Shown piece by piece: positions 12,879 to 24,270 of a DNA stretch of 64,000 bases (its first letter is position 1; each line of letters begins with the position of its first letter). The notes beneath the pieces are model-generated. The model had not been told where the DNA came from. It was given only the letters and a program-made list of their open reading frames with translations, and did no database searches. This stretch comes from Diplosphaera chodatii (lineage: Eukaryota > Chlorophyta > Trebouxiophyceae > Prasiolales > Stichococcaceae): positions 1,364,001 through 1,428,000 of the forward strand of contig JAALGY010000011.1 in assembly GCA_032358165.1 (NCBI GenBank), written 5' to 3'. The position numbers and the translations under genes were made by a program.

Positions 12879-14182
12879 ATGTCACGGCGGGCGCAGGCGC
12901 AAGTGCAGCAGGTGGTCTCTCCGCACTACCTGCCGAACTGCAGCTTTACCACGCCTTGCTCCTACTCATATGGATGCAGTGAATATGCATGCATGTGTGT
13001 TTACCCCTTCCCTCACCCGCAGGCCTCGCAAACCGCAGCTCGCATGACTGCGTCACTGCCAGAGCGTCAGGCAGCACCTGTGCCCGCAGCTGCCGGACCA
13101 CCAGGACCGAAGCTGCCGCCATGGGCAGCACAGCCGCCGCTCGGCATGATGCTGCAGGCGACAAAAGATGCAGTGGTTGTGCAGACGTTGCCAGTCCAGG
13201 AGAAGGGCACGGTCTTCGGCAGGTGTGCCCGTGTGGCAAGGAACGCCTCGGGATGTTGCAGCAGGCTCAGTTGGTTCAGCCTGTTCGGCACCCTCATGCC
13301 CTAGGGACTGGTTCACCGATGTGCGATGCTGCTTACCTGCAGGCTGGCAACAGCAGATGTGCAGCTGGAACACGCCAGCATCAGCCGTCAGCACGCCCTG
13401 ATGTGCTTCAGGCCAGACGGCAGGGCAGTGTTGATGGACATGGATTCGGCGCACGGCACCTTTGTCGGCAGCGAACGCCTTGCCAAGGTCTGGCAGTGCT
13501 TTCGTACTTGATGCAGCATGCTGTTGACTGCCGCGGAAACAGTCAACAACACGGTTCCATGGCCTGTCTGATCATGTTGCAGTACGTGCCACGGGACATA
13601 CTGGAGGGTGAGGAACTGCATTTTGGCGCGTCCACACGGCGGTATACACTGAAGCGGCGGCCCAGCAGCAGCGATGGCAGGAGCAGAAAGCGCAGCGTGT
13701 CCTGGCCGGATGAAGCAGATGCTGCAGGTTTGCCGTGCTTGCACATCTGCGTCGCATTTGTTGCAATGTCTTGGCAGCCGCTGGGCCTTGGAGCAGGCTG
13801 AAGTGATGTTGCTGGTCGGGCGGCAGGTCCAGATGAGAAGCGGCAAACCGCCACCGCTCGCGTGGAGGAGGTCGTTACCTTCGGCAATGGCGTGCCACCT
13901 CCCGCCAACGTGGGCCCAGTTGCAGCGTCAGCGGAGCAGCCGGAAGGCCGCTTCGCCAGCCTGGTCTCGCAGGTGGTGCGGCCGGCCCCTGCCAGGGCTG
14001 CACCGGAGGCGGGTGGCGAGGCCGCACCTGCGGCTGCGCGGCCCAAGCTGCCGGCAGCTGAGGTCAGCCACGCTGAGAGGGTCAAACGCCTGGCGCAGGA
14101 GGAGTTCAGGAAGTTTGTGGAGCACCAAGGGCGTTCCAGCAGCTTTTATGATGACCTGCCCCCGCCATCAAAGGATCTGTAA
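12879..14182 (+). CDS. FHA-domain protein, NIPP1/PPP1R8-like PP1 regulator
   Basis: Exons: 12879-12911 (MSRRAQAQVQQ), 13022-13221, 13342-13487, 13582-~13728 and 13827-14182 (TAA). The FHA domain shows the expected hallmarks in order: GTVFGR, SISRQHA and SAHGTFVG, then LHFGASTRRYTLKRR. The PKLPPWAAQP lead-in also matches the plant PPP1R8-type proteins, in which an FHA domain binds phospho-Thr partners in the spliceosome. Just after the FHA, SRKRSVSWPDE contains an [RK]-x-V-x-W sequence, a good fit to the RVxF docking motif for protein phosphatase 1. The C-terminus ends FYDDLPPPSKDL. A role as a nuclear PP1 targeting/inhibitory subunit is inferred from family and motif. The first exon is the least certain; the ATG at about 13045 is an alternative start. 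Confidence 0.82.
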
Positions 14183-14781
14183 CGCATGAACAGGACCTGT
14201 TGAAGTGACGTGTGGGTGGCGAGAGCTTGGATTGCAGCGATATACAGCATGTGGGCCATGATCAAGGAAACACTTCGGTTGCAGGTAGGGAAGGATCGTG
14301 GTAATACTGTAGGTAGCCATACAACGTCATTAAGCAACGAAGTCCGCTTCGCCCTGTGCACTGGATGGCGCCTCATATCATGTTCTGAGTATCATGGCTC
14401 CTCCTGCTGTGCCATATACATCATGTTCTGCGAGGCGTACTCAGGTGAAGCATGACTGGGTGGCACCAAACTGACGTGCAAGATGTCGTGTGCCACAGCC
14501 CCAATGCAGGTGGAGCCTGGCTTCATCGAACCCTAGCACGAAATGCTGCTGATGACTAACAGACAGACTCGTCCAATGCAAGATGCCGCTGTGCAGCAGC
14601 ATAGCAGACAGCACTCTCAGTTTCGCACCACTGCCGAAGTCAGCAACTCAACAGACGTGACAAAACAGCGGGCGTGATCAGCGTGATCATCGATCGTGAA
14701 GATCGACTAACTCGCCAGTTGATTGCAGACAAGTTCAGAGCCGCTCCTGTGGGGTGCAGCAGTCTGCAGTACCACTTGTAG
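14183..14781. other. intergenic region
   Basis: About 600 bases between the FHA gene stop and the APC10 start, both on the plus strand. Nothing coding or structural is supportable; the sequence is comparatively AT-richer than the flanking exons, as expected for 3' UTR and promoter. Confidence 0.5.
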
Positions 14782-15844
14782 ATGCTCCATCTTGGGCCAG
14801 ATCACAGGGAGATCGGACATCTCGCTGTCTGGACGGTGAGCTGCGTGCCCTGCACCCGGCCTGGCAGATGATGGTTGCTGCTGCGGAGGGCACATGCATC
14901 TGCCTTTGCGCCCAGTACTGCATGCACCCCGCTGAATGCACAGTGCTCGGTTCAGGTCACCAGTGCAAAGCCGGGCAACGGAGTAGAGGCGCTGCGCGAC
15001 GGCAGAGACGACACCTACTGGCAGAGCGACGGCGCGCAACCACACCTTGTCAACATCCAATTTCAGCGGAAGGTGCAACCCCATCCAGTCTCACAGCATC
15101 ATCCTCGTGGTCCTCACTTCTATCAATCACGGTGAAGCATGTGCTGCTGTCGACATCAAGTTTGTGCCCAAGCTGGTCACGCCATGGCGCTCTTCAACGG
15201 CATCGCATGCAGGTCAGGCTGAGCGCCATCGCGCTGCTCCTGGACTTCAAGCTCGACGAGAGTTATACGCCGAGCAAGATAGCGATCCGTGCCGGCACCA
15301 CATATGCTGACTTGAAGGAGGTGTGGGTCTCATTCAGCAGCGTCTAAAATGATGTTGTACTGCAACTGCATCTGATGATCTCTTCCCGTAACAGCACGCA
15401 TGTTGCTTTCAGCTGCGCAGGTGCATCTGCAGACGCTGACGAACCCACAGGGCTGGTGCAATATCCCCCTGAATCCGACAGACCAGCCGTGAGTCTGTCC
15501 TGCACTGACAGCTGTCATTTCATGCATGCCTTCCACGTTGCTGCCTCCGCTGACAGCAGCTCGACTGTGGTGCTTTGCAGGGATGGCACACCCTTGAAGG
15601 CGTTCCTGGTGCAGGTGGCAGTGTTGCTGAACCACCAGAACGGGCGGGACACCCACCTGCGGCAGATCCGCATCTTTGGGCCCCGGGAGCTGCCCACCCT
15701 GTGCACGGACGCCCTGGAAAATTTGTCACCCGAGTTCGCCATGTACTCCTGTGTCAGGTGGGCACCTGGATTCATGTGCGCCAGAATCTGCTGTCGTGCA
15801 GATGAAGCATCACTCACACGCGCTCGGTGCCTCAATACAGGTGA
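14782..15844 (+). CDS. APC10: anaphase-promoting complex subunit 10 (DOC domain)
   Basis: APC10/DOC1 helps the anaphase-promoting complex capture D-box substrates together with its co-activator. Exons: 14782-14835 (start [18 protein letters not shown]), 14956-15072, 15213-15320, 15421-15488, 15581-15757 and a tiny last exon at 15841-15844 (completes Arg, then TGA). Diagnostic sequences in order: [48 protein letters not shown] and [16 protein letters not shown]. These follow the APC10 DOC domain from end to end with consistent phases. The product is about 175 residues, close to the usual length. The C-terminal FAMYSCVR aligns with the MYRSIR end of animal APC10, which supports the micro-exon, though other acceptors are possible. 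The stop is only 27 bases before the ALG2 start codon. Confidence 0.9.
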
Positions 15845-15871
15845 CACCACAAATTGAGGCAAAAGAAGGCG

Positions 15872-18417
15872 ATGGGGGCAAAGCTCCGGGTGGCATTCTG
15901 CCATCCTGACTTGGGTATTGGAGGTGAGCACAGCGAAGCATCATTCCTGGCATCTTGCAGCAACACTGCCGTACTAGCAAGAGCCTTCATGTAATCACGT
16001 TTACGACTGCTAAGCATGCAAGCATCCATGCAGGTGCCGAGCGGCTTATCGTCGATGCAGCTTGCGAGCTGTCACGCTTGGGGCACACGGTGAGCAAGCT
16101 TTGCATGTTCTGAAGCATGTGTGCCGAGGTGTAACATGCTGCCGTCACAGCGCATGCGAGCTGCCGTTGCAGGTGCATATCTACACCGCGCACCACGACC
16201 CAAAGCACTGCTTCGAGGAAACCCTGTCCGGCGCGTTTTCCGTGACGGTGGCAGGCAGCTGGTTTCCGCGGCACGTGCTTTACAGGGCTATGGCGCTGTG
16301 TGCCTACATCCGCTGCATACTGGTTGCGCTTTGGCTTGCCTGGACGTCCTTCAGGTAAGCATCATGCAGCGCACCGTGATGAGAGTCTGAAAGCATCATC
16401 ACGATGAGGGTCTGAAAGCAAGGGTATACATGGGATCCACAGCTATCACCATGCTGTACGTGGTATGACCATCAGATAGCAGTTGTGTTTTAGGCTGCAC
16501 ATTCGTTGAGCATGCACTTGCAGGACGAGGCAGCAGTATGACGTCACCATTGTGGACCAGGTGTCGGTGGTTGTGCCCATCCTGAAGCTGCTCACCCGAG
16601 CCAAGGTAAGTGCTGCGAAGCCGTGTATTGAAGTGCACGAGCATTGCAGCACACTGCTTGGGATGGGCTGCGGTGGACGGCACATGCTCGTGCACTGCAT
16701 CAGGTGGTGTTCTACTGCCACTTCCCGGACCTGCTGCTGTCTCGGCGCCCCTCGGTGCTGCACTCGCTGTACCGCCTGCCGCTGGACTGGGCGGAGCAGT
16801 CGTCCACCGGCGCCGCCGACTGCATCATCGTGAACAGCAAGTTCACCCGGGGTGGGACCAGGGAGCTGTAAAGCTGCACGCTCGAAGTGCCTCACCATGC
16901 CATCAGTAGCTGCCATCGACACAGGAGGCCGGGGACCCCAACCAACGGCAAACGCTCGAGGCGCCTGCTGCCTTGCCGCAGGCGTGTTTGCAGACACGTT
17001 CCGGCGGCTGCAGCGGCGGGGCATTGTGCCGGGCGTGTTGTACCCAGCCGTCAGCATCCCGACAGACGAGGAGCTGGCGGAGAGCCGAGAGCGGGCCACG
17101 GCACCCGACTTCCTGCCGCTGCTGGGCAGCGGCAGCTGCTTCCTGTCCATCAATCGCTTTGAAAGGAAGAAGGTGCGTGCACATCCCCACCTGTTGCTTC
17201 ACCAAGACTGCTGCTGCATTTACGACACTGCACACTCCTACATGCCGCCTCACCCAGCCTGCATACTGCGAGTAAATCGAAATGGAAAGCACAATGGGTG
17301 TTCTTGGCTGCTGCGGGACGAAGCTTCATCAGTTGAGGGTGGTGTTTCCCTTCCGAGCAGAATGTGGAGCTGGCGGTGCGGGCGCTGGCGCGCCTCAACG
17401 CGGGGCTGGCGGCGGAGGGCCGGGAGCCGGGCAGCCTGGTGCTGGCGGGCGGCTACGACGAGCGGCTGCTGGAGGCGCGGCAGTACCTGCAGGAGCTGCG
17501 GGCGCTGGTCGACGAGCTGGGCCTGGCCAAGCAGGTCGCCTGGTGGCACCCCTGGCTGCATGCGGCTCGAGCGATGCAAAGACACACTCACTCAGTGTTT
17601 GTGGGGGCTGAAAGCACTCGTTTGAGCTGGACATCGTGCAGCAAAGCACGATTGGCAGATGAAAAGCACGATCGGCAGATGATCCCTTTTGAGAAAAAGG
17701 GATGAGACCTGCACAAACTGCACAGCTATGTAATGCAGCTTGAAAATGCCGCAGATGACGTCTTGCTTTGCAGGTGCGGTTTCTGCCTTCATTTTCGCAT
17801 GAAACAAAGGGCATGCTGCTGGCTGCTGCGACCGCGGTGCTGTACACGCCCACCGATGAGCACTTTGGCATCGTGCCACTGGAGGTATGTCCCTGCTGTG
17901 CTCTCTACTACTGCATTGATGTTGCAGTTGCAATCTTTGGTGACCGCAGTAGCGAGCGTCTGCTCCGCATTGCTCAGCATGCCAGTGACCTGTCCAACCC
18001 CGCAAGGCTCAACTGACGCAGGCTATGGCGGCAGGGCGGCCGGTGGTCGCGTGCAACAGCGGCGGCCCCCGGGAGAGCGTGGTGCATGGCCGCACCGGCT
18101 TCCTGTGCGAGCCGACGCCCGCCAGCTTTGCAGCGGCGATGCTGCAGCTGCAGGTGCGGTGGTCAGCTGCGGCCCTGGTGTGGTGCATCGCCCCGTCTGC
18201 CCAACCCTGTATGCATGCTGTGCGTCATGCGCATCTCCAAGCAGGCATGTCTGCGCAGCTGCACATGTTGAGGTTGACTTCGATGTCATTTGCATTATAG
18301 GATGAGGAAATGGCCGCTGACCTGGGGCGCCAGGCGCGTGAGCATGTGGAAGGCAACTTCTCCAGGGCGAAGTTTGGCGCAGCGCTGGACACCATCATCC
18401 AACGGACGCTGGCCTGA
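15872..18417 (+). CDS. ALG2: ALG2 alpha-1,3/1,6-mannosyltransferase
   Basis: ALG2 adds the second and third mannoses to the dolichol-linked oligosaccharide on the cytosolic face of the ER. Ten exons: 15872-15923, 16034-16089, 16173-16354, 16524-16605, 16704-16851, 16982-17172, 17361-17534, 17774-17884, 18022-18153 and 18301-18417 (TGA). Diagnostic parts: MGAKLRVAFCHPDLGIGGAE (start and GT-B N-lobe glycine loop), YTAHHDPKHCFEET, FYCHFPDLLLSRR, IVNSKFTRGVFADTF, FLSINRFERKK, the acceptor-retaining GT4 sequence TPTDEHFGIVPLE, and VACNSGGPRESVVHGRTGF. All junction phases agree. Length and order match the family; the hydrophobic segment LYRAMALCAYIRCILVALWL is the membrane-associated region. Intron 3 and the intron after exon 7 each hold a short imperfect tandem repeat. 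Confidence 0.95.
16376..16420 (+). repeat. two-copy imperfect tandem repeat in ALG2 intron 3
   Basis: The unit GATGAGAGTCTGAAAGCA at about 16378 recurs as GATGAGGGTCTGAAAGCA at about 16403, a period of 25 bases with one mismatch in the shared part. Confidence 0.7.
17643..17682 (+). repeat. two-copy ~20-bp tandem repeat in ALG2 intron 7
   Basis: AAAGCACGATTGGCAGATG is followed directly by AAAAGCACGATCGGCAGATG: two copies with one substitution and one added A. It sits within the intron between the exons ending 17534 and starting 17774. Confidence 0.8.
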
Positions 18418-18892
18418 AGAGACCACAGAGCTCGCAGGACACAGGATCGATAGTGCTTCTTAGTGCTTCTGAGTGTGATGGCCACTACTAGGAAGTGACC
18501 ATCCATATACCGGTATATAAGTTTTGAGTCCATTACACGCCGCTATTACAGAAAAGAAAAGGTCATACCGCAAAGCACTGCAATAGTGATCTGGATCCAA
18601 AGCGGTTAGATGATTTCAAGAAAAGAAAACAGCAGTCATATAGTATAGTAGTCATTGAAACCAGCGACAGGCAGTCGACACGTTTGCGGTTACATACACA
18701 TGCGAGCTCGATGACGGCACCGTGCGCTGCACTGGTTCACAGCTCTGCAGGGCTGCTCGGAAATGCGTAACTGACTGATAGCTAGGGGCCCCACACGTGG
18801 TCCGTGGCACCAGTTGCTGGGCCACAACGTACTGCAGGTGGTGATCGTAATATTCCGAGCAAGTGCTTTTCCTACTGCAGCTACTGAACCGT

Positions 18893-21800
18893 TTACTCGC
18901 TGGGCATGCTGGCAGACGCGCGCCGTCGCAGCAGCCCGTGGCGGAGCTCCTCCTCTTCAGGGTCTGGCTCACCCGCATGGGCTGACGGGTTGTCCGTCTG
19001 CGCAGCACAGTGCCACCTCAGAAGCCAAGCAGCATTTGCCATGCACATTCAAGGTGGCGCAGGCGAAGCCACCAGGATATCGGGTTCGGACAATAGCAGG
19101 GCCATCGGTGGGGCCAGAGGGCTACATTTGCCGGAGTGCAAAGTCCGGGTGGTCCACCTTGGGATCCTCAAGCTCCGCCTGCCGCCGCTTCGCGCGCGCC
19201 ATGAGCGCCTTCCAGCACCTGTCATGCGGCTGCTGCTGCCCGAGGCGGTCGATAAACTGCAGCCACGGTGTCCAGCAGTAGCACCACAACTGGTGTTGAT
19301 GCCTCACTTCGGATGCCTCTCACAGGCGACATTAGCGAACAGGTATGTCTTGCTTGGCACTGATGACCAACTGGGGTTGACAGGTAGCAGCAGCGACTGC
19401 GAGCAATGTCCACCCGCATGACTTCGAGGCAGTCCTGCTGGGTGTCTCAGGCGGTGTCACCTCCATGACATCAGCAATGAGGTCGTGTTGCAAATGTGGG
19501 TGCGAGTTCATCAGCGGGTGCAGATCCGACATCCGGAGCTCCCACAGCATTGACAGCGACAAAGACCTGGGACACAGCACAGGGATTTTCGATATGGATC
19601 GAATGGGTTTGCCCTCTGCTTGTCACTGGTTTCATGGACTCTACAAGCCAGAGCAGCTCAATCAAACGAGACATCACAGGCAGCCATTGATTACAAATGT
19701 GCATTTCTAACACCCACCTCACGCACACTGGGTGCCGGACTGGAGGTTCGTCATCGTCTTCAGGAGCCAAAGCATTCAGCACCGACAGCTCGCCTGGCAC
19801 GGAGAAGGGTGCAAGAGAACGCTGTAAGATGATATGCCTTGCACTGCACCTGATCATAGTTTGAAGCATGAGCATCACTCACCTACAAGGTAGGGAGCGC
19901 CAATGCGCTCAATCTCGATTGTGTTTCTGTACACCGCCAGCTGCGGCATTAAGAAATGCAACACTTGAGTTTCAGGTGTGGTTCATGCACACTGTGCGCA
20001 GCAGCCAGCAATTCTTATTGTGTGCAAGAGGCACAAGATGTGCAACTGACATCGTAACTGCAGCGGTGACATGGCCCCCGTACCTCCCCATCCTGCAGCA
20101 CGTACAGGCAGTCGGCATGGGCGCCCTGCGGGAACAGGTCATGTCCCGGTGCTGTAGGCACCGGCCTGAACATAGCCGCAATCTGCAGGACAGCAAGCCA
20201 TATCCCATGAGTACAAGAGGAAGGCGAGAGTTCAAAGACAGTCGTGATTGCATGCAGAATGCTACCGGTTTTGGGCGTTGCGATGGCGGAAATTGAGCTT
20301 CTGAGATACAGGGTGTGACATCATAGGCAAACCGTTCTCATACAGGGCGGGGCAGCTGTTACAAGAGGTCACCAGGCGGCGGGACGCTGAGTCCAGGTTC
20401 CCGAAGGCGCGTGACTCGCGCAGCATGTCGTCTGTTAGGAAGGTGGCCACCTCGCCGCGGAGATAGTGTGGCAGCTGGTCAAACAGCAGCCGCTCGTCCA
20501 CCTGTCAGTCACAGCAGCACGCCACTGACGTGCCAACACCAGCAACAAACGCAATCATGTTGCTGTGTCTCCCTGTTGTCACGGACACATACTGCCATAA
20601 ATAGCGCAGTCAAGCCCAGGTTCCTTGGCAGCGCAGCCACGCACCTCCTCGTGGCGCGTCCACACCTCTGCATAGTACCCTCGGATCTTCTCCCGCAGGT
20701 ACGAGGGCAGCTCTGAGTACCGCATCCACGCCTCAACATCTGCAGAGACGGCACACAAATGTCAGACGGCGTGCTGATGTGTCATGCCATGCCTCCGGCA
20801 GGCGGCTGGCCAGCGCAGTATGTCTGTCTCACTGTTTGACAGATTTTCAACGCCTACAGGCCACCAGTTTCAATACCTGGCAGCCGGGATCTGAAGAGGT
20901 CTGCTCGCCTGCCTGATCGGCCACCACGTTGGATCACCTGTCCAAATGGAGACGCCACCTTGTACCGAGCAGGTCACCATGGCTGCGTCACATGAGGCGA
21001 GTACATGTATGCAGAACTGCGCCAGCGTCTCTGCAGCTGCATACCGTCTGCATCACTCCCAACAGAAAACCGAAGAAAGAGACACCTACACACGGAGGCA
21101 CATGTATTCTTCCGCAACCGTCCATTATCTAGCTTCGTGCACACAGCATTGGTCCTGCACACGACACCTAAGCTGCTCACCGACAAACATCATGACGCAT
21201 GCTACAATGCGCTCTGCATTGGTGGTTGCTGTAATGTCGCCAAAGCCGACAGTCGACAAGAATGTGGTGACATAGTAGAACGAAGCAATGTACTTCGTCA
21301 CGCCAGATGCGGTGGTTAAGTCGTCCGAGACGCTACCTGCAAACGGTTGCCGGCCATATCAGCACATCACCAATTTATGGAAGGTCGGTCATGGCTGGGT
21401 CACAAGATTGCAATGTCAGGCATATTCTGGGCGCCGTGCATCGGGCAGGCTTGCCTACACTCCGCAGCCAGGAATTTTCCAGCCCTTCTGCAACTGCCGT
21501 GTAGTACCTACAGGCATCGTCACTAGACATTCAATGTTTTGCTTCGTATGGGGCGATGTGCAGATTTTGCCAGGCATGTGCAGTGTGCCAAATGAAGCCT
21601 ATGCAGGATGTGGCCCTGCTCACCAGACGCAGTTCAGAAAGTTGGCCAGGAAGAGGTACATGTACAGTACATGGCACGCCAGCAATGGGGACGATGGTAG
21701 GTAGTGCAGCATCTTCCGATTGTAGTGGCCCTGATATCAGCAGTCACAGGTGGTAGCTTGTGATCCGACAGCCGGGTATGCACGACTCGTGGGTTGGTGC

Positions 21801-23739
21801 TGGTGACAAGCGTAGCTGCCAGCAGAACAGCCACTGCCCTGCCTGCTGCGGCTGCCCACGATCAGCGCACCGTGAGGCTGAGGACCACCAACGAGCGCAG
21901 CAGTGGGTACAGCCGCAACAACCGGACCAGCCGCAGCCACGAGGTCAGCTCCGACAGCCATGTCAACCCTGACGCGCTGCATTGCAATGTACGACATAGG
22001 GCATGGCTTGGTAGCGTCCTTGATGCAACAGCCATATGCTCGAGTCCAGCAGCAGCATCAGGCAGGATGCTGACAGTTTCGGTTATGCACAGGTGCATAG
22101 ACGTACTTGATGAGCAAGAGCGCCACCTGCATGCATACACTCGGCACGTTGAAGCAGAGGTGAACCCAGCTGGTGCTGCAAAGCTCACGGACTGACATGG
22201 CACAAGGATGTTCCAGAATGTCACCTCCAGAGGGAGTGGGACCGCTGCGACGAGGTCAACGAGGAAGGTCGAGTGTTTGACGTACAACCTCGCCACCAGC
22301 GCACCGTCAAGCAGCAGGCGCGAGTGCAGCGACTTGGTCAGGACGATACCAATGTGGAAATTGAACAAAACGTCCAGCAAATACAGTATACCTGCAAACA
22401 TTGAGCGTGGTGAGTGCTGACGTGAACTTCTCTGCGCAGAATGCAGCACGCCCTTGGGTACACCAGACAAGCACCAGACTGCTACAGCAGCCTGGGGAGG
22501 CGCTGAACTCACTGCCGATAATGTCCAGCACGCTCATCCAATTGAATACACGGACGTCATGGAAGTATGCGAAGCTCAACGGCACAAGGTAGGCTGTGTA
22601 TGTGATATCAACGATGGCCATGAGGCCCTTCCATAGCACTGCCACCCGCCCTTCCGGCCGCAGCATCGGCAGCCCGATCACCGACTTGCAGCTGTTATAC
22701 ACAATGGCATGTGATCATGTACAGAGCAGAAACACCCAACATGTGCAAGGAGCATTCGGTATCCAAGGTATCAATGACAGCAGCCCATCCTCACCTTCTG
22801 CCCTTTGAATCGCTGCGACAGATTACTTCTTCCTGCAGACAGCAGAGCCAATGGTACAATGTCACATGACAGGTGATATCCCAATGTCAGGCCTTGTGCA
22901 GCATCTTTGCTTTCCGCTCACCTGGTAGGGTGCTTTGGGCGCAGAGGTCTTCGCCTCGGCATGCCGCGGCAGCCTCGTTGGCTCAGTGAAGGCTTGCCAC
23001 AGAGCCTCGTCCACACTTTTGCACCGCGTGAGGTTAGCCGTCGTCGCATACTCATCTGTGTCAGTACAAAGCGCAAGCTCGAGCACTTCTTTCTCCAGTC
23101 GGTGAAAGCAAATCAACTGCAACCGCACAGAGCTGGAAAGCAGCGCCTCACATTTGGGAACGTCGACCGCTAGCCGCTGCTTATGAGCGGTGTGCTGAAC
23201 AGATCCCGCCATCAGCGCCCCGTCCAGCAGCTGCCCTGACTTTGACCTGTGCAGCGGCTCAGCACATTACTTGCGTTCCCGCGCCTACGACATGCTTGGT
23301 GTCACGCCCAGATCATGCGTCTTTGCACGTGCTGACTGATGACCGCCATGCAAGTCAACCTATGCCGCCACCTCCGTCAGCGACAATCGGAAACGATGTA
23401 CACAGCTGGTGTATGTGGTGGTGGACCCCGTCAGATGACTGGATTTGCTGGTACAGGGCATCGACACAAGCCGTTGTGTGTGGGAATATGTGTGCTAGCC
23501 GAGGCGGACCTGTCACGGTCAGTGCCGCCCTCCATCCGAAAATCGCTGCCGCCACTCGGGCGCTCCTGCACTTTGCTGTGCAGCATCCGCTTCAGGCCCT
23601 TGCCTTCGGCATGCGTGACGGTGTCATCCATGTTCCCAGACTGCCCCCTTTCCTCCGTATCCAGAGCCTGCGACCCCGCGGACCGCATGCCGTCGACAGC
23701 AGGCGCAGCGGCGCGTGGGTCTTCGCCCTGATGCATCAC
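18893..23739 (-). CDS. six-TM K+ channel with cyclic-nucleotide-binding-like domain
   Basis: Exons (right to left): 23739-23510 (hydrophilic N-terminus), 23246-22922, 22684-~22528 (S1: LMAIVDITYTAYLVPLSFAY), 22391-22225 (S2/S3: ILYLLDVLFNFHIGIV, FLVDLVAAVPLPLE), ~21960-21880 (S4: WLRLVRLLRLYPLLRS, regularly spaced Arg), ~21720-21600 (S5), ~21310-21180 (pore: YYVTTFLSTVGFGDITATT), ~20750-20660 and ~20505-20320 (linker and C-linker), ~20200-20090, ~19950-19880, ~19820-19720, ~19590-19440, ~19290-19120 and ~19005-18893 (TAA). The TVGFGD filter indicates K+ selectivity, unlike plant CNGCs. The CNB domain shows LFPQGAHADCLYVLQDGE and PGELSVLNAL, but an acidic insert (PEDDDEPPV) follows and the usual R-[ST]-A phosphate-binding motif reads R-H-P. 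Nucleotide control is therefore doubtful. EAG/HCN/Shaker-like class; several exon edges are approximate. Confidence 0.83.
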
Positions 23740-24270
23740 TGTGCTGTCCGCCTCATATCAGAGAGTATGTGCGTGCTGGCAATCGCCCAGTGACCCGCAC
23801 AACATGCCGAGCTCGTGAAGAAACCATGTAGCTGCTACGGGTCTCGGAGATCGCGTAAGTGGCAGCGGGCAACAAGTGCAAGCCTTGTGGTCAGTCAACG
23901 CTGTAGTATTATCGTGACGCAACGCTGTGAGATTAGAGACACAAACTTCAGGTGATCGTGGCAGTATCGCACAGCGTGCTGTGCTTGCACGGGCTGTGTA
24001 TGCCCGTCAGCTTCCAACGGTGCTCATCAAGGGCGGGCTCCTGTGCGGGCGCGCCTACACTCCGCCACCGGTGGTGATTCGCATCGAGCCATGCGAAAAG
24101 CTTGCGTGTTGCAATGCGCCACAGCCTCACATCCTCCTTGGACCATGGCTTGCTTGACTTGAAGTTGCTTGATGCAGTTTTGCATAGACTGGCCTTTGGA
24201 CACTTGCAACTGGGCGCATGAACCATGCTGAGCATCAGCTGCAGCAGCCTGGTGTGTACAATCACCAAGT
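23740..24270. other. intergenic region, K+ channel/CCDC42-type divergent promoters
   Basis: About 530 bases between the K+ channel start (minus strand) and the CCDC42-type gene (plus strand). No exon, RNA gene or repeat was supported here. Confidence 0.45.

Noticed and set aside
21737..21997. Minus-strand Val/Ala-rich hydrophobic open frame that looks like a membrane segment
   Set aside because: It is a +1 frame of the S4 exon of the K+ channel; the correct frame gives the regularly spaced Arg helix.
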